A stretch of 64,000 nt of DNA from a bacterium A37T11 (GCA_900109895.1 FOBR01000023.1:33711-97710); one strand, 5' to 3'. Positions 54,958 through 63,921 are shown, counted from the first letter of the stretch. The notes: generated by a model from the sequence alone, not told the origin. Translations and numbers: made by a program.

Positions 54958-56817
54958 CTATTTTTGATTTTTTTTCTGGTCACTATATTGCTTCACCAAC
55001 GTTTGGAACTTTAAGCCGAAATCTTTCCAATCAAGTAAGGGATAAACATGATTTATGGTAGCCTGCTGATCGAAGAGCCCCTGAAGTTCCTTTAATTTTC
55101 CGGGCTCCTTTTTGGCCAGATTGTTGGCCTCGGTAACATCTTGGGCAATGTGATACAATTCCCAAACCCCATCCCCGTTTATGTCATTAACTGGTTTCTT
55201 AGGATAAGGAACAAAAAGGTCCACTGCATCCGGTCTTGAATTGAATGAAGCTTTCCAGCCGTCATGATAAATAGATCCTGAACCAAACGTGAAATGATAT
55301 TGGGTATGCCGACGATCTGGTGCATGCTCATCTAAAAAAGAATAATTCAAACTTATTCCTTGCACAGAATCTTGCGGTATGCCTTTGATGCTTGACTTTG
55401 GTTTTACGTCGATAAGTTCCAGTGTGGTGGGCAACAGGTCAATGACATGGCCATATTGATTTCGAATTCCGGACAAACCCTTTAATTTGGCTGGATAAGA
55501 TACAATCAGCGGATTGTGTGACCCTCCTTCTGTACCACCTTCCGCTTTCCAATATTTAAATGGCGTATTAGTGGCCTGGGCCCATCCTAACGGATAGTTG
55601 GTATAGGTACTTGCAGTGCCTATCGCTTCATAGTTTTTTTCCAATCCGTCAATATAGTCCTCTTCACTATCGCTTTTCGCCAATGTAAATTCATTGGCAA
55701 TGGTTCCATTATAGTAGCCTTCTTTGCTTGCCCCATTATCTCCGATCACCAAAAATATAGCCGTATTCTCAAATTGTCCCGACTGCTTTAAATAATCAAT
55801 TAGTCGTCCTATTTCATGGTCAGTATATTCCAGGAAACCAGCAAAAGACTCCATGAAACGGGCATATAATTTGCGCTCATTTTCAGGAAGTTTTTTCCAT
55901 TCAGCTACTCTTGTATTCCGCTCCGGAAGTTTGGCATCTGCAGGAATAATACCAAGCTTTTTCTGCTGAATAAATACTTTTTGGCGATATACATCCCAAC
56001 CTTCGTCAAATTTTCCTTTATACTTTTCAATCCATTCTTTATCCACCTGAAAGGGAGAATGCGTTGCCCCCGGCGTTAAGTAAAGAAAAAACGGACGGTC
56101 TTTAGCGGCTTTTTTAAGCGATGTAATGTACGATATCGATTTGTCGATAAGCTGCGCATTCAGGTGTCTTCCATCTGGCTGAACGTGTTTATTATCTTCC
56201 ACCAGATCGGGTTTATACTGATCAGTAGCCCCACCCAAAAAACCAAAAAAATGATCAAATCCTTTGCCTAACGGCCAACGATCGAATGGTCCCAAATCGC
56301 TGGTTTCAGCATCCGGGGTGAGGTGCCATTTACCCACGGCATACGTACTATACCCATATTCCCGCAAGTTTTCGGCTATCGTACCGGAAGTTGCAGGTAT
56401 TTTAGCATCATATCCGGGAAAACCCGCACTTAAAAAACCATGTGGAAACAACCCCATATGTACATAATGATGGTTGCGGCCCGTTAGTATTGCAGCCCGG
56501 GTGGGCGAACATACACCCGTCGTATGAAAATTGGTATACCGCAATCCGTTATTAGCTAAACTGGTAAAAACCGGCGTATGTACCAGCCCGCCAAAGGCAT
56601 CCGAAGCGCCAAACCCTGTGTCGTCCAATAAGATCCAAATGACATTTGGTGCTCCAGCTGGGGTCTTTACCAGTGGTGGCCAATATTCTTTTGAGGAGGA
56701 TAGAGTTTTGCCTATAATCCCCCGGTAGGAGGTGTCTGTTTGACCAAAGGTTTTGCTCAGGATCCCTACTGATAAAATGAATCCCAAACCTATGATCCGA
56801 TTCGTTATCGTTTTCAT
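54958..56817 (-). CDS. Arylsulfatase (S1 family, about 610-residue type)
   Basis: Secreted formylglycine sulfatase of 619 residues. The signal peptide ends near KTFGQ (26). LDDTGFGASDAFGG lies at 64-77, the catalytic C-S-P-T-R starts at Cys103, GKWHLTPDAE is near 162 and VIGDNGASKEGYYNG near 350. Close paralogue of the next upstream gene (56824-58656) and of 37895-39733; of the three it alone keeps GKWH and uses C-S-P-T-R rather than C-A-P-T-R. It lies 6 bp after its paralogue and before the small membrane protein genes. Confidence 0.93.
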   Translation of the reverse strand: MKTITNRIIGLGFILSVGILSKTFGQTDTSYRGIIGKTLSSSKEYWPPLVKTPAGAPNVIWILLDDTGFGASDAFGGLVHTPVFTSLANNGLRYTNFHTTGVCSPTRAAILTGRNHHYVHMGLFPHGFLSAGFPGYDAKIPATSGTIAENLREYGYSTYAVGKWHLTPDAETSDLGPFDRWPLGKGFDHFFGFLGGATDQYKPDLVEDNKHVQPDGRHLNAQLIDKSISYITSLKKAAKDRPFFLYLTPGATHSPFQVDKEWIEKYKGKFDEGWDVYRQKVFIQQKKLGIIPADAKLPERNTRVAEWKKLPENERKLYARFMESFAGFLEYTDHEIGRLIDYLKQSGQFENTAIFLVIGDNGASKEGYYNGTIANEFTLAKSDSEEDYIDGLEKNYEAIGTASTYTNYPLGWAQATNTPFKYWKAEGGTEGGSHNPLIVSYPAKLKGLSGIRNQYGHVIDLLPTTLELIDVKPKSSIKGIPQDSVQGISLNYSFLDEHAPDRRHTQYHFTFGSGSIYHDGWKASFNSRPDAVDLFVPYPKKPVNDINGDGVWELYHIAQDVTEANNLAKKEPGKLKELQGLFDQQATINHVYPLLDWKDFGLKFQTLVKQYSDQKKNQK

Positions 56818-56823
56818 CTTAAT

Positions 56824-58656
56824 CTATTTATGAATTAATTGTTGTTGCTGCAACAGTCTTTTCCCTTTGTCAATCACATCATCCCAATCAATCAACGGAT
56901 AAACATTATTCTTTCTGGCTTCTTGTTCAAACAAGGCCTTCAGTTCCTGCAACTTTTCCGGATTTTTTTTGGACAGGTCAACCCGTTCTGTGAAGTCCTC
57001 ATCCACATGATATAGTTTCCAGTCATTGTGGGAAGTATCCTCTACACTATAGGTATTCACGAAGGCCACCTTATTTTTTGTTTGGAATGCATAAGAAGCC
57101 TTCCATCCATCTTTATATATGGCCCGGGACCCAAATAGGTAATAATATTGTACATGATGCCTGGATGGTGCCGCCGCGTCATCAAAGGAATATACCAAGG
57201 AAGTTCCCTGAATGGTATCTTGTTTCACACCCCTTATTTGTTCAGGCGGGGTAATCCCAGCCAGTTCCAATGTAGTGGGCAATAGATCAATGACGTGCCC
57301 ATATTGTGTACGGATCTGACCTTTAGATTTTACTTTCGGGTAGCTTATGATCAATGGATTTCGGGTACCACCTTCGCTATGAGCATCACTTTTCCAGAAA
57401 CGAAAAGGAGCATTTGCTGCTTGTGCCCAACCCAACGGATAATTGACTTCTACCCCTTCAGGCTTACCAATGAGATCTATATGTGCTAAATTATAGGCCA
57501 GGCGATCCTTACCCCCACTTACCGCAATAATGCTTTGGTCAATATCACCGTCGTCACTCCCTTCTTTACTAGCCCCATTATCGCCTATAACTACAAAGAC
57601 TGCGGTATTATCTAGTAAATTACTTCCTTTCAAATGGTTTAGCAATCTGCCAATTTCATGATCGGTATACGTTAAGTAAGCTGCATAGACCTCAAAAAAC
57701 CGTGCATATAACTTCTTTTCATCGGCCGAAAGCTTGTTCCAGGCCGGGATATTCGGATTACGATCAGGAAGAACCGCACTTTTGGGGATAATTCCTAACT
57801 CCTTTTGCTTTTTAAAAACTTGTTCGCGGTACGCATCCCAGCCATGGTCAAACTTTCCTTTATAGATATCCCGCCATTCATCGGGCACTTGATGCGGCGC
57901 ATGGGTAGCTCCCGGGGCATAATATAAAAAGAAAGGTTTTTTTGTTTTTGACGCTTGCTGCCGGTCAACATATTGGATAGCTTTATCGGTTATCTGTTCA
58001 TTTAGGTGCCTTCCATCCGGTTTAATATGCGCGTTATCTTCAATCAATGTTGTTTTATACTGGTCATCCTGCGATCCCAAAAACCCAAAAAAATGATCAA
58101 AACCTTTGCCACTTGGCCAACGGTCAAAAGGCCCGGCATCGGTGATGTCCTCATCCGGAGTTAGCCCATATTTACCCACAGCAAACGTGTTATAACCACT
58201 TTCGCGTAATATTTCGGCAATAGTACCTTTATCCGATGGGATCCTTCCATCCCAGCCAGGAAAACCAAACGATCCCCAAACATGCGAAAAACCACCTTCA
58301 TGCACCCGGTGATGATTACGCCCGGTAAGTACAGCTGCGCGGGTGGGGGCACAAATAGCGGTCGTGTGAAAATTGGTATACCGAAGGCCCGTATTAGCTA
58401 AGCTGTCAAAAGTTTGTGTAGGAATAAGGCCTCCAAAAGCTGAACTTGTCCCAAAGCCAACATCGTCCAACACGATCCAAACCACATTGGGGGCACCTTG
58501 TGCCGCCACTGTATTGCGGGTCCAAGCTTCTTTTGAATCTGCCAGCGTTGTCCCGATGATCCCTTTATACGGAGCCTGTTGCTGGGTAATGTTCTGGGCA
58601 TTTAGTGCGGATATTCCGAAAATGCCCAGCGCTGTTATAGCATATGTTCTTTTCAT
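56824..58656 (-). CDS. Arylsulfatase (S1 family, about 610-residue type)
   Basis: Secreted formylglycine sulfatase of 610 residues from the ATG at 58656; the longer open frame adds 16 residues that overlap the susD stop. The signal peptide ends near SALNAQ (21). LDDVGFGTSSAFGG lies at 63-76, the catalytic C-A-P-T-R starts at Cys102, GKYGLTPDED is near 163 and VIGDNGASKEGSDDG near 355. Nearest relative in the window by eye is 37895-39733 (same GKYGLTPDED and FDRWP.GKGF.HF.GFLGS). First enzyme of the 63326 locus, 38 bp after susD. Confidence 0.93.
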   Translation of the reverse strand: MKRTYAITALGIFGISALNAQNITQQQAPYKGIIGTTLADSKEAWTRNTVAAQGAPNVVWIVLDDVGFGTSSAFGGLIPTQTFDSLANTGLRYTNFHTTAICAPTRAAVLTGRNHHRVHEGGFSHVWGSFGFPGWDGRIPSDKGTIAEILRESGYNTFAVGKYGLTPDEDITDAGPFDRWPSGKGFDHFFGFLGSQDDQYKTTLIEDNAHIKPDGRHLNEQITDKAIQYVDRQQASKTKKPFFLYYAPGATHAPHQVPDEWRDIYKGKFDHGWDAYREQVFKKQKELGIIPKSAVLPDRNPNIPAWNKLSADEKKLYARFFEVYAAYLTYTDHEIGRLLNHLKGSNLLDNTAVFVVIGDNGASKEGSDDGDIDQSIIAVSGGKDRLAYNLAHIDLIGKPEGVEVNYPLGWAQAANAPFRFWKSDAHSEGGTRNPLIISYPKVKSKGQIRTQYGHVIDLLPTTLELAGITPPEQIRGVKQDTIQGTSLVYSFDDAAAPSRHHVQYYYLFGSRAIYKDGWKASYAFQTKNKVAFVNTYSVEDTSHNDWKLYHVDEDFTERVDLSKKNPEKLQELKALFEQEARKNNVYPLIDWDDVIDKGKRLLQQQQLIHK

Positions 58657-58694
58657 GTTAACTGTATTTTTAAAAAAGTCCTTAAAAAAGCTTT

Positions 58695-60173
58695 TTATTT
58701 CCACAATTCATTTTGTTCTAAACTTTTATTGATATCTATTTGCGACTGCGGAATCGGGAATAAGTTATTTTTTTCTGAAACAGCCGCCTTTGCCGGCACT
58801 TTACTGACAGCGGATACCAGCAGGCTGTGCCCATCACGTATTTCACGCACCAGGTCAAACCAACGGTTTCCTTCCAATGCCAGTTCCAGCCTGCGCTCCA
58901 ACCATACGGCATCCTGAAAATCCGAATACCCTATCGATGCCGGAAGATCAATTACCGGATCTGCCGTTGACGGATCTTTGCCAAATGCACGTCTCCGTAC
59001 CTGGTTAATAAAACCAAAAGCCTCCGCTGTAGGACCGTGATTTTTTTCATTCAACGCTTCCGCTGCAATTAAGAGCACGTCTGCATACCGTAATACTGGA
59101 AAGCTAATAGGAGCGACATAAGCTGTAATTCCGGCAGCCACATAGGTGTCATTCACATATTTATTAAAATAACCTGGAGCCGGATAGTCATAAGAAACAC
59201 CCGCTGCTACTTTATGTGTATAAAATGTCCTGGCTCTTCGGGTATCGCCGTCTTGGTACAAATTGTATAATGAACCATCGGCGGGCACATCTGCCCGATT
59301 TCCCGAAGCACCCGGCCATGAACAGGCAAATAAATAATTATAGTTGGTGAGGGCAGAATTATAAGAAAAATCTGAACCAAATATGATCTCTTTGGTAAAT
59401 TTAAAGGCATAATTAAAATTATCCGCAAAATTAGCAAACAAATCATACCCATAGACAGCTTTGTTATTGATCACCTCCAACGCCTTTTGTGCCGCATTTG
59501 GCCAATCTCTCCGAGTCAAATATACTTTCGCCAAAAGCGATTTGGCAGCTCCGCTGGTTGCTCTACCCGCATTAATAGGCTTCAAATTTTCGGCACTGGT
59601 CAAATCATCAATAATTTGTGTATACACCTCATCCAGTGTTGCGCGTGGCTGTTTCAGGTCATCCAAATCGATCGATGCAGGTTGATGGAGCACCAATGGA
59701 ACACCACCAAACAGCCTAACCAAATTAAAATACAATAATGCCCTAATAAATTTTGCCTCGTTTACATACTGCGTGCGCTTATCATCAGCGATATTAAATC
59801 CTTCAATAAGATCTACGGCTGTATTTGCTCTGGCAATACCCACATAATGTTGGCGCCAAATAGCCAGAATACGATCATTTCCAGCATCGTGCAGGTCTTT
59901 GCTTAACGCTTGTACGTTAGCGTTGATAGCCGCAGGCCCAGCCGCCCAATCATCAGTGGTCATATCCACCAAAAAATTAATGTTTCGTCCATAAATAGCC
60001 TGGTCACCGGCATCATAAATAAGCGAAGAATAAATGGCAGAAACAAGCGAGGAGGCATCTGATTCGGTTGACAAGCCGCTTTGGGTGAGCAGTGAATACG
60101 GCTGCTGGTCAAGCTTGTTGCAACCAAAAAATAATAAAACACCTGTTAAGCTAATTAATTTTATATTTTTCAT
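58695..60173 (-). CDS. SusD/RagB-family outer-membrane lipoprotein
   Basis: Ligand-binding partner of the SusC at 60186, 492 residues. The lipobox Cys is residue 18 (LFFGC), followed by NKLDQQPYS. Family features: AKFIRALLYFNLVRLFGGVPL near residue 145 and ERRLELALEGNRWFDLVRE near the C-terminus, ending with PQSQIDINKSLEQNELW. It lies 12 bp after susC and 38 bp before the first arylsulfatase. Ligand unknown; a sulfated aryl, glycan or lipid compound is suggested by the downstream genes. Confidence 0.93.
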   Translation of the reverse strand: MKNIKLISLTGVLLFFGCNKLDQQPYSLLTQSGLSTESDASSLVSAIYSSLIYDAGDQAIYGRNINFLVDMTTDDWAAGPAAINANVQALSKDLHDAGNDRILAIWRQHYVGIARANTAVDLIEGFNIADDKRTQYVNEAKFIRALLYFNLVRLFGGVPLVLHQPASIDLDDLKQPRATLDEVYTQIIDDLTSAENLKPINAGRATSGAAKSLLAKVYLTRRDWPNAAQKALEVINNKAVYGYDLFANFADNFNYAFKFTKEIIFGSDFSYNSALTNYNYLFACSWPGASGNRADVPADGSLYNLYQDGDTRRARTFYTHKVAAGVSYDYPAPGYFNKYVNDTYVAAGITAYVAPISFPVLRYADVLLIAAEALNEKNHGPTAEAFGFINQVRRRAFGKDPSTADPVIDLPASIGYSDFQDAVWLERRLELALEGNRWFDLVREIRDGHSLLVSAVSKVPAKAAVSEKNNLFPIPQSQIDINKSLEQNELWK

Positions 60174-60185
60174 TTTTGTGTTCTA

Positions 60186-63100
60186 TTAAAATGTTATACT
60201 TAAACCTGCTAAGAACGTACGGCTATTGGGATAAGCACTCAAATCAATACCCTGTAGAAGCTGATTTTGCTCAAAACTGCTAACCTCCGGATCGTAACCC
60301 GTATATTTAGTCCATGTGGCCAGATTTTGTGCCGACAGATAAAGCCTGATACTTCTCACAAAAGAACTGGAATTGACCGTACCTGGTTTAAACGTATAAC
60401 CCAATGATAATGATTTAATCCTTAAATAGGATCCATCTTCCACATAACGATCAGACATTACCTGGGTTGGCTGGTTAGAAGCCCTTGGAACACGATTACC
60501 CGGATGTTCGGTTGTCCATCTATCAAGCAGATCTGTTGTGGTATTCAGGGACAAACTTGGGATGTTAAGCTGCTGTTTAAGCGCATTATAAATTTCCCCG
60601 CCATAACTTCCCTGTAAGAATAACTGTACGTCAAATGCCTTCAGGCGAAGTTCATTGCTAATTCCACCTATAAAGTCTGGCTGAGAATTGCCCAGGATCG
60701 TCTTGTCATCACCGGGAGTTATGGTACTTGGATCGCCTCCCAAATTTTTATAGCGCTGGTCACCCAGCCGGGTAGTTGCCTTAGCATCCAGCGTTGCGCC
60801 GGATGAAATTTCTGAAGCGTTTTGAAAAAGCCCATCTGTTTTATATCCCCAAAAGGTTCCTAATGGCTGCCCTTTAATAATACGGACCGGTGCCAACGTC
60901 GTTATAATAGAAGGGACCGAGGGGTTGAGATAAGATACACCACCCAAGTCAACAATATTATTGCGGTTTACAGATACCGTCAATGAGGTTTTCCACGAAA
61001 AATCTTTTGTATGAATGTTGTCAGCATTAATAGCAATTTCAATTCCTTTGTTAGTTACTGCACCTACGTTTTGCAAGGAAGTCGTAAAGCCGGAAGATAG
61101 CGGAATGGAAAGTTCGAGCAACAGATCGGAAGTTCTTTTATAATACGCATCCAACGTGATGGAAAGACGCCGGTTAAAAAAAGAAGCATCAGCACCAAAA
61201 TTATACTGATTGGTCTTTTCCCAACGCAGATTTTTATTGCCAAGTTGGTTTGCCGCATAAGCGGTGGTTAAGGTACCATTAATATAAGTGACGAGTGAAG
61301 TATAGGTTGATAGGTATTTATATAAATCAATTTCCTGATTCCCGGTTGTTCCCGCACTTAAACGTAATTTTAAAAAGTCAATCCATGGATTATTCTTTAA
61401 AAATTCTTCTTCCGAAACATTCCAGGATACACCCAGTGAGGGGAAATAACCCCAATGATTATCGCTGCCAAATCGCGAAGAACCATCTGCCCTGCCCGTC
61501 AAGGTGAAGTTATACCGGTTAAGGTACGAATAATTTATCCGGGTTAAATAGGAATTTAATGCCCAGCTTTTTGCATTAGATGTAGGAGTGCCAATGGAAG
61601 ACCCGGATGCAAGGTCATTGAAGGTGTTGCTTTCATTGAGGAAATTAGAGGAAGTTGCCGTAAACACAGCGCCTTTATAATATTGGGTAGTATAACCCAC
61701 CAGCACATTTAACGCATGTACATCCTTCCACCTTTTATTATAGGTCAAGGTATTCTCATTCAGCCAGGAAGTTACTTTATTTGACCCAACAGATGCCGTT
61801 CCATTTGCCAGATTACCGTTGCCTGTAGCCTTTGTAGCAAAATAGTTTTGCCGCGTATCCAATAGATCGGCGCCAAAACTTATTTTGGCCGTAAGATCCT
61901 CTGTGATTTTATATTCGCCATATACATTCCCAAGCGTACGGTTTACTTTTGTTTCGTTGGTAGTTAATTCCAGGTCTTGTACAGGATTTCCGGAATAAGA
62001 AGTAGCAAACGGATTTACTACGTTGTAACTACCATCTTCGTTTCTTAAGGAAATAGCCGGAACCGTGCTGATCGTTTTTGTCAATAGGTTCGTAAAACCT
62101 GTGGCCAACGAAGTTCCATTATTCGCTATACTTTGAGATCCCGTATTGGAAGCCGTTATAGATGCCGCCAATTTAAGCTTAGCCGTTAAGTTACGTGCAT
62201 AATTAATGCGCCCTGAATATCTGCCAAAATCAGTATGAAGTACGGTACCTTGTTGCTTAAAGTAATTACCCGAAACCGCATACACTGATTTTTCATCGCC
62301 TCCTGAAAAATTTAGGTCATAATTTTGCACGGGCGCATTCCTGAAAATTTCCTTTTGCCAATCGGTACCTGTTTCAAAAGCGGCTATTTGGTCATTTGTC
62401 AACGGCACTCCCGCACCGCTTGCCGCAATAATATCATTATATAAAGAGGCCCATTCACCCGCATTTAATAAAGATAACTTTTTGTAAATACTTTGCTGAC
62501 CAACATAACTATTGAAAACAATTTGTTGGGTTCCCGGCTTTCCCTTTTTTGTCTGAATGATAACGACGCCGTTAGCGCCTCTGGATCCATAAATAGCAGT
62601 GGCTGATGCATCCTTTAATACGTCAATACTTTCTATATCACTACTATTTATGGTGGCCAGGGCATTTAACTGAGGTCCGGCCCCAGGGCCTGCCGCTAGC
62701 GCACCCGTAGCCACGCTGTTATTATCATTATAGACAGGAAAACCATCGATCACATAAAGCGGTTCATTGCCCGCCACAATGGAATTACCTCCTCTGATGC
62801 GGATGGTTGAGGTGGCTCCAGGACTTCCGGAGCTTTGCGTAACATTAACGCCAGATACAGCTCCCCTCAGCAAATTTTCGGCGGATGTGGTTACCTGACT
62901 CAATTTATCCTTTGACACCGATGCCACCGAACCTGTCAAATCACTCTTACGTTGTACACCATAGCCCACTACAACCACTTCGCTCAATTCTGCCTGATCT
63001 TTTTGCAAGATCACCGTAATTGAATCAGTGGTTACTTCAACTTCTGCAGTTTTATAACTAATATAGGAAACGATGATGGTATAAGGTAATTTTTGCCCAG

Positions 63101-63326
63101 TAATTAATCGGAAACGACCACCTCCGCCAGTAGTCGTTTGATTAGTAACCCCATCTATCTTTACAGAAGCACCAATAAGCGGCTCCCTGGTATCGGCATC
63201 CAACACGATGCCATGTACCGTTGAATTAATAAGCGGCTGGGATACTTGTGCTTGTAAAGAATAACTAACCAGGTGACAGATCAAGCAAGTTAGCGTAAAA
63301 GAAACAGCTGTATTTTTATAGTTCAT
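60186..63326 (-). CDS. SusC/RagA-family TonB-dependent transporter without STN domain
   Basis: Outer-membrane importer of 1046 residues. Signal peptide about 1-27 (ending SLQAQ), CarboxypepD_reg-like repeat (about 38-110), EVVVVGYGVQRK plug entry (about 116), plug with DVLKDASATAIYGSRGANG, then the barrel. No STN domain. N-terminal QVSQPLINSTVHG resembles the SusC proteins at 42330 and 50257. It heads the locus that ends with the hydroxylase at 53750. A leader of about 200 nt with an 8-bp hairpin and the shared upstream block precedes it. Confidence 0.94.
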   Translation of the reverse strand: MNYKNTAVSFTLTCLICHLVSYSLQAQVSQPLINSTVHGIVLDADTREPLIGASVKIDGVTNQTTTGGGGRFRLITGQKLPYTIIVSYISYKTAEVEVTTDSITVILQKDQAELSEVVVVGYGVQRKSDLTGSVASVSKDKLSQVTTSAENLLRGAVSGVNVTQSSGSPGATSTIRIRGGNSIVAGNEPLYVIDGFPVYNDNNSVATGALAAGPGAGPQLNALATINSSDIESIDVLKDASATAIYGSRGANGVVIIQTKKGKPGTQQIVFNSYVGQQSIYKKLSLLNAGEWASLYNDIIAASGAGVPLTNDQIAAFETGTDWQKEIFRNAPVQNYDLNFSGGDEKSVYAVSGNYFKQQGTVLHTDFGRYSGRINYARNLTAKLKLAASITASNTGSQSIANNGTSLATGFTNLLTKTISTVPAISLRNEDGSYNVVNPFATSYSGNPVQDLELTTNETKVNRTLGNVYGEYKITEDLTAKISFGADLLDTRQNYFATKATGNGNLANGTASVGSNKVTSWLNENTLTYNKRWKDVHALNVLVGYTTQYYKGAVFTATSSNFLNESNTFNDLASGSSIGTPTSNAKSWALNSYLTRINYSYLNRYNFTLTGRADGSSRFGSDNHWGYFPSLGVSWNVSEEEFLKNNPWIDFLKLRLSAGTTGNQEIDLYKYLSTYTSLVTYINGTLTTAYAANQLGNKNLRWEKTNQYNFGADASFFNRRLSITLDAYYKRTSDLLLELSIPLSSGFTTSLQNVGAVTNKGIEIAINADNIHTKDFSWKTSLTVSVNRNNIVDLGGVSYLNPSVPSIITTLAPVRIIKGQPLGTFWGYKTDGLFQNASEISSGATLDAKATTRLGDQRYKNLGGDPSTITPGDDKTILGNSQPDFIGGISNELRLKAFDVQLFLQGSYGGEIYNALKQQLNIPSLSLNTTTDLLDRWTTEHPGNRVPRASNQPTQVMSDRYVEDGSYLRIKSLSLGYTFKPGTVNSSSFVRSIRLYLSAQNLATWTKYTGYDPEVSSFEQNQLLQGIDLSAYPNSRTFLAGLSITF

Positions 63327-63370
63327 AGAATTTATTTAAATAAATAAAAAAATTTGGCAATACATCCCTT

Positions 63371-63390
63371 AAGGCATAATGATATGCCTT
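63371..63390 (-). repeat. Leader hairpin AAGGCATA-ATGA-TATGCCTT
   Basis: A perfect 8-bp inverted repeat with a 4-bp loop, 45-64 bp before the susC ATG, followed on the coding strand by a T-rich stretch starting about 16 bp later. It may influence translation or act as an attenuator. Confidence 0.5.
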
Positions 63391-63455
63391 TATAGAAATC
63401 AGAAAAATAAACTAAAAATGGGGAATGGCTGTAAAACCAATAACCGTGTTGTCAG

Positions 63456-63472
63456 GTCAACAACAACAACAC
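63456..63472 (-). promoter_or_regulatory. GTTGTTGTTGTTGAC motif upstream of susC
   Basis: Longest copy of the TTG-repeat motif, about 130-146 bp before the ATG; shorter copies precede the susC genes at 45455 and 53427. Confidence 0.35.
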
Positions 63473-63512
63473 ATTCGGTGAGGAAGAGAAAAATGCATAT
63501 AAATTTTCATAA

Positions 63513-63554
63513 TTATCTATTTAGCCTAGTGTTTTAATATACTTTACAAAAGTA
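63513..63554 (-). promoter_or_regulatory. Shared susC upstream block (copy 3) with exact -7 box
   Basis: Coding strand: TACTTTTG, about 26 bp, then ATAGATAA, about 187-228 bp before susC. TACTTTTG matches TAnnTTTG exactly, which favours reading the block as a promoter with a leader of roughly 210 nt. TACTTT-ACA-AAAGTA is also a perfect palindrome (63540-63554). Confidence 0.55.
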
Positions 63555-63670
63555 TGACGAATTTAGGAAAATATACAGGACAATTTACTGCTTTATTAGG
63601 CATATACACTACCTATTTATAAACCGAAATTGTTTAAAATTTAAAATCCATCATTTTAATAGTTTTTAGC

Positions 63671-63678
63671 TAAATTTG
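63671..63678 (+). promoter_or_regulatory. Candidate -7 element (TAAATTTG) for the metN remnant
   Basis: TAAATTTG matches TAnnTTTG and ends 6 bp before the ATG at 63685, so the transcript would have almost no leader. It indicates that the original metN promoter is still present. Confidence 0.45.
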
Positions 63679-63684
63679 CCGGTC

Positions 63685-63840
63685 ATGATCCATTTAGAAA
63701 AAATAACCAAGATTTTTCGTCAAGCTGATAAGGATACAAAAGCCTTGGATAATGTATCTATACATATACATCCCGGACAAATATTTGGCATTATCGGGAT
63801 GTCGGGAGCCGGCAAAGGCAAGGAAAAGGGCTGTCGATGA
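63685..63840 (+). pseudogene. metN: 5' fragment of metN (methionine importer ATPase)
   Basis: The first 44 codons encode the start of a MetN-type ABC ATPase: MIHLEKITKIF, then ALDNVSIHIHPGQIFGIIG and a Walker A motif GMSGAGK. The Ser-Thr that must follow is missing; instead the frame reads GKEKGCR and stops at 63840. The remainder of the about 340-residue ATPase is absent. The next frame over continues into the end of a metQ-like gene, so an internal deletion has joined the two. The fragment cannot make a working ATPase. Confidence 0.75.
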
Positions 63841-63886
63841 AACCGCCAAACGTGTATTTAAAGGGGGTGCAGTGAAAGGTTGGTGA
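63823..63886 (+). pseudogene. metQ: 3' fragment of metQ (methionine-binding lipoprotein)
   Basis: In the frame next to metN the codons read KRAVDETAKRVFKGGAVKGW and stop at 63886. The GGAVKGW ending is the characteristic C-terminus of MetQ/NlpA-type methionine-binding lipoproteins. Only about 20 codons remain, joined to metN near 63816-63825, where GGCAA occurs twice. This is what is left if metN-metI-metQ lost its middle. Confidence 0.6.
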
Positions 63887-63921
63887 TTGTGCCATATATT
63901 TTAAATTATAGGGTTACCCAT

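Larger units (their letters stand above)
63327..63684. other. 358-bp divergent intergenic region
   Basis: AT-rich region between the susC start and the metN fragment. It holds a leader hairpin (63371-63390), a TTG repeat (63456-63472), a shared upstream block (63513-63554) and a plus-strand -7 box (63671-63678). No gene was seen. Confidence 0.6.
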
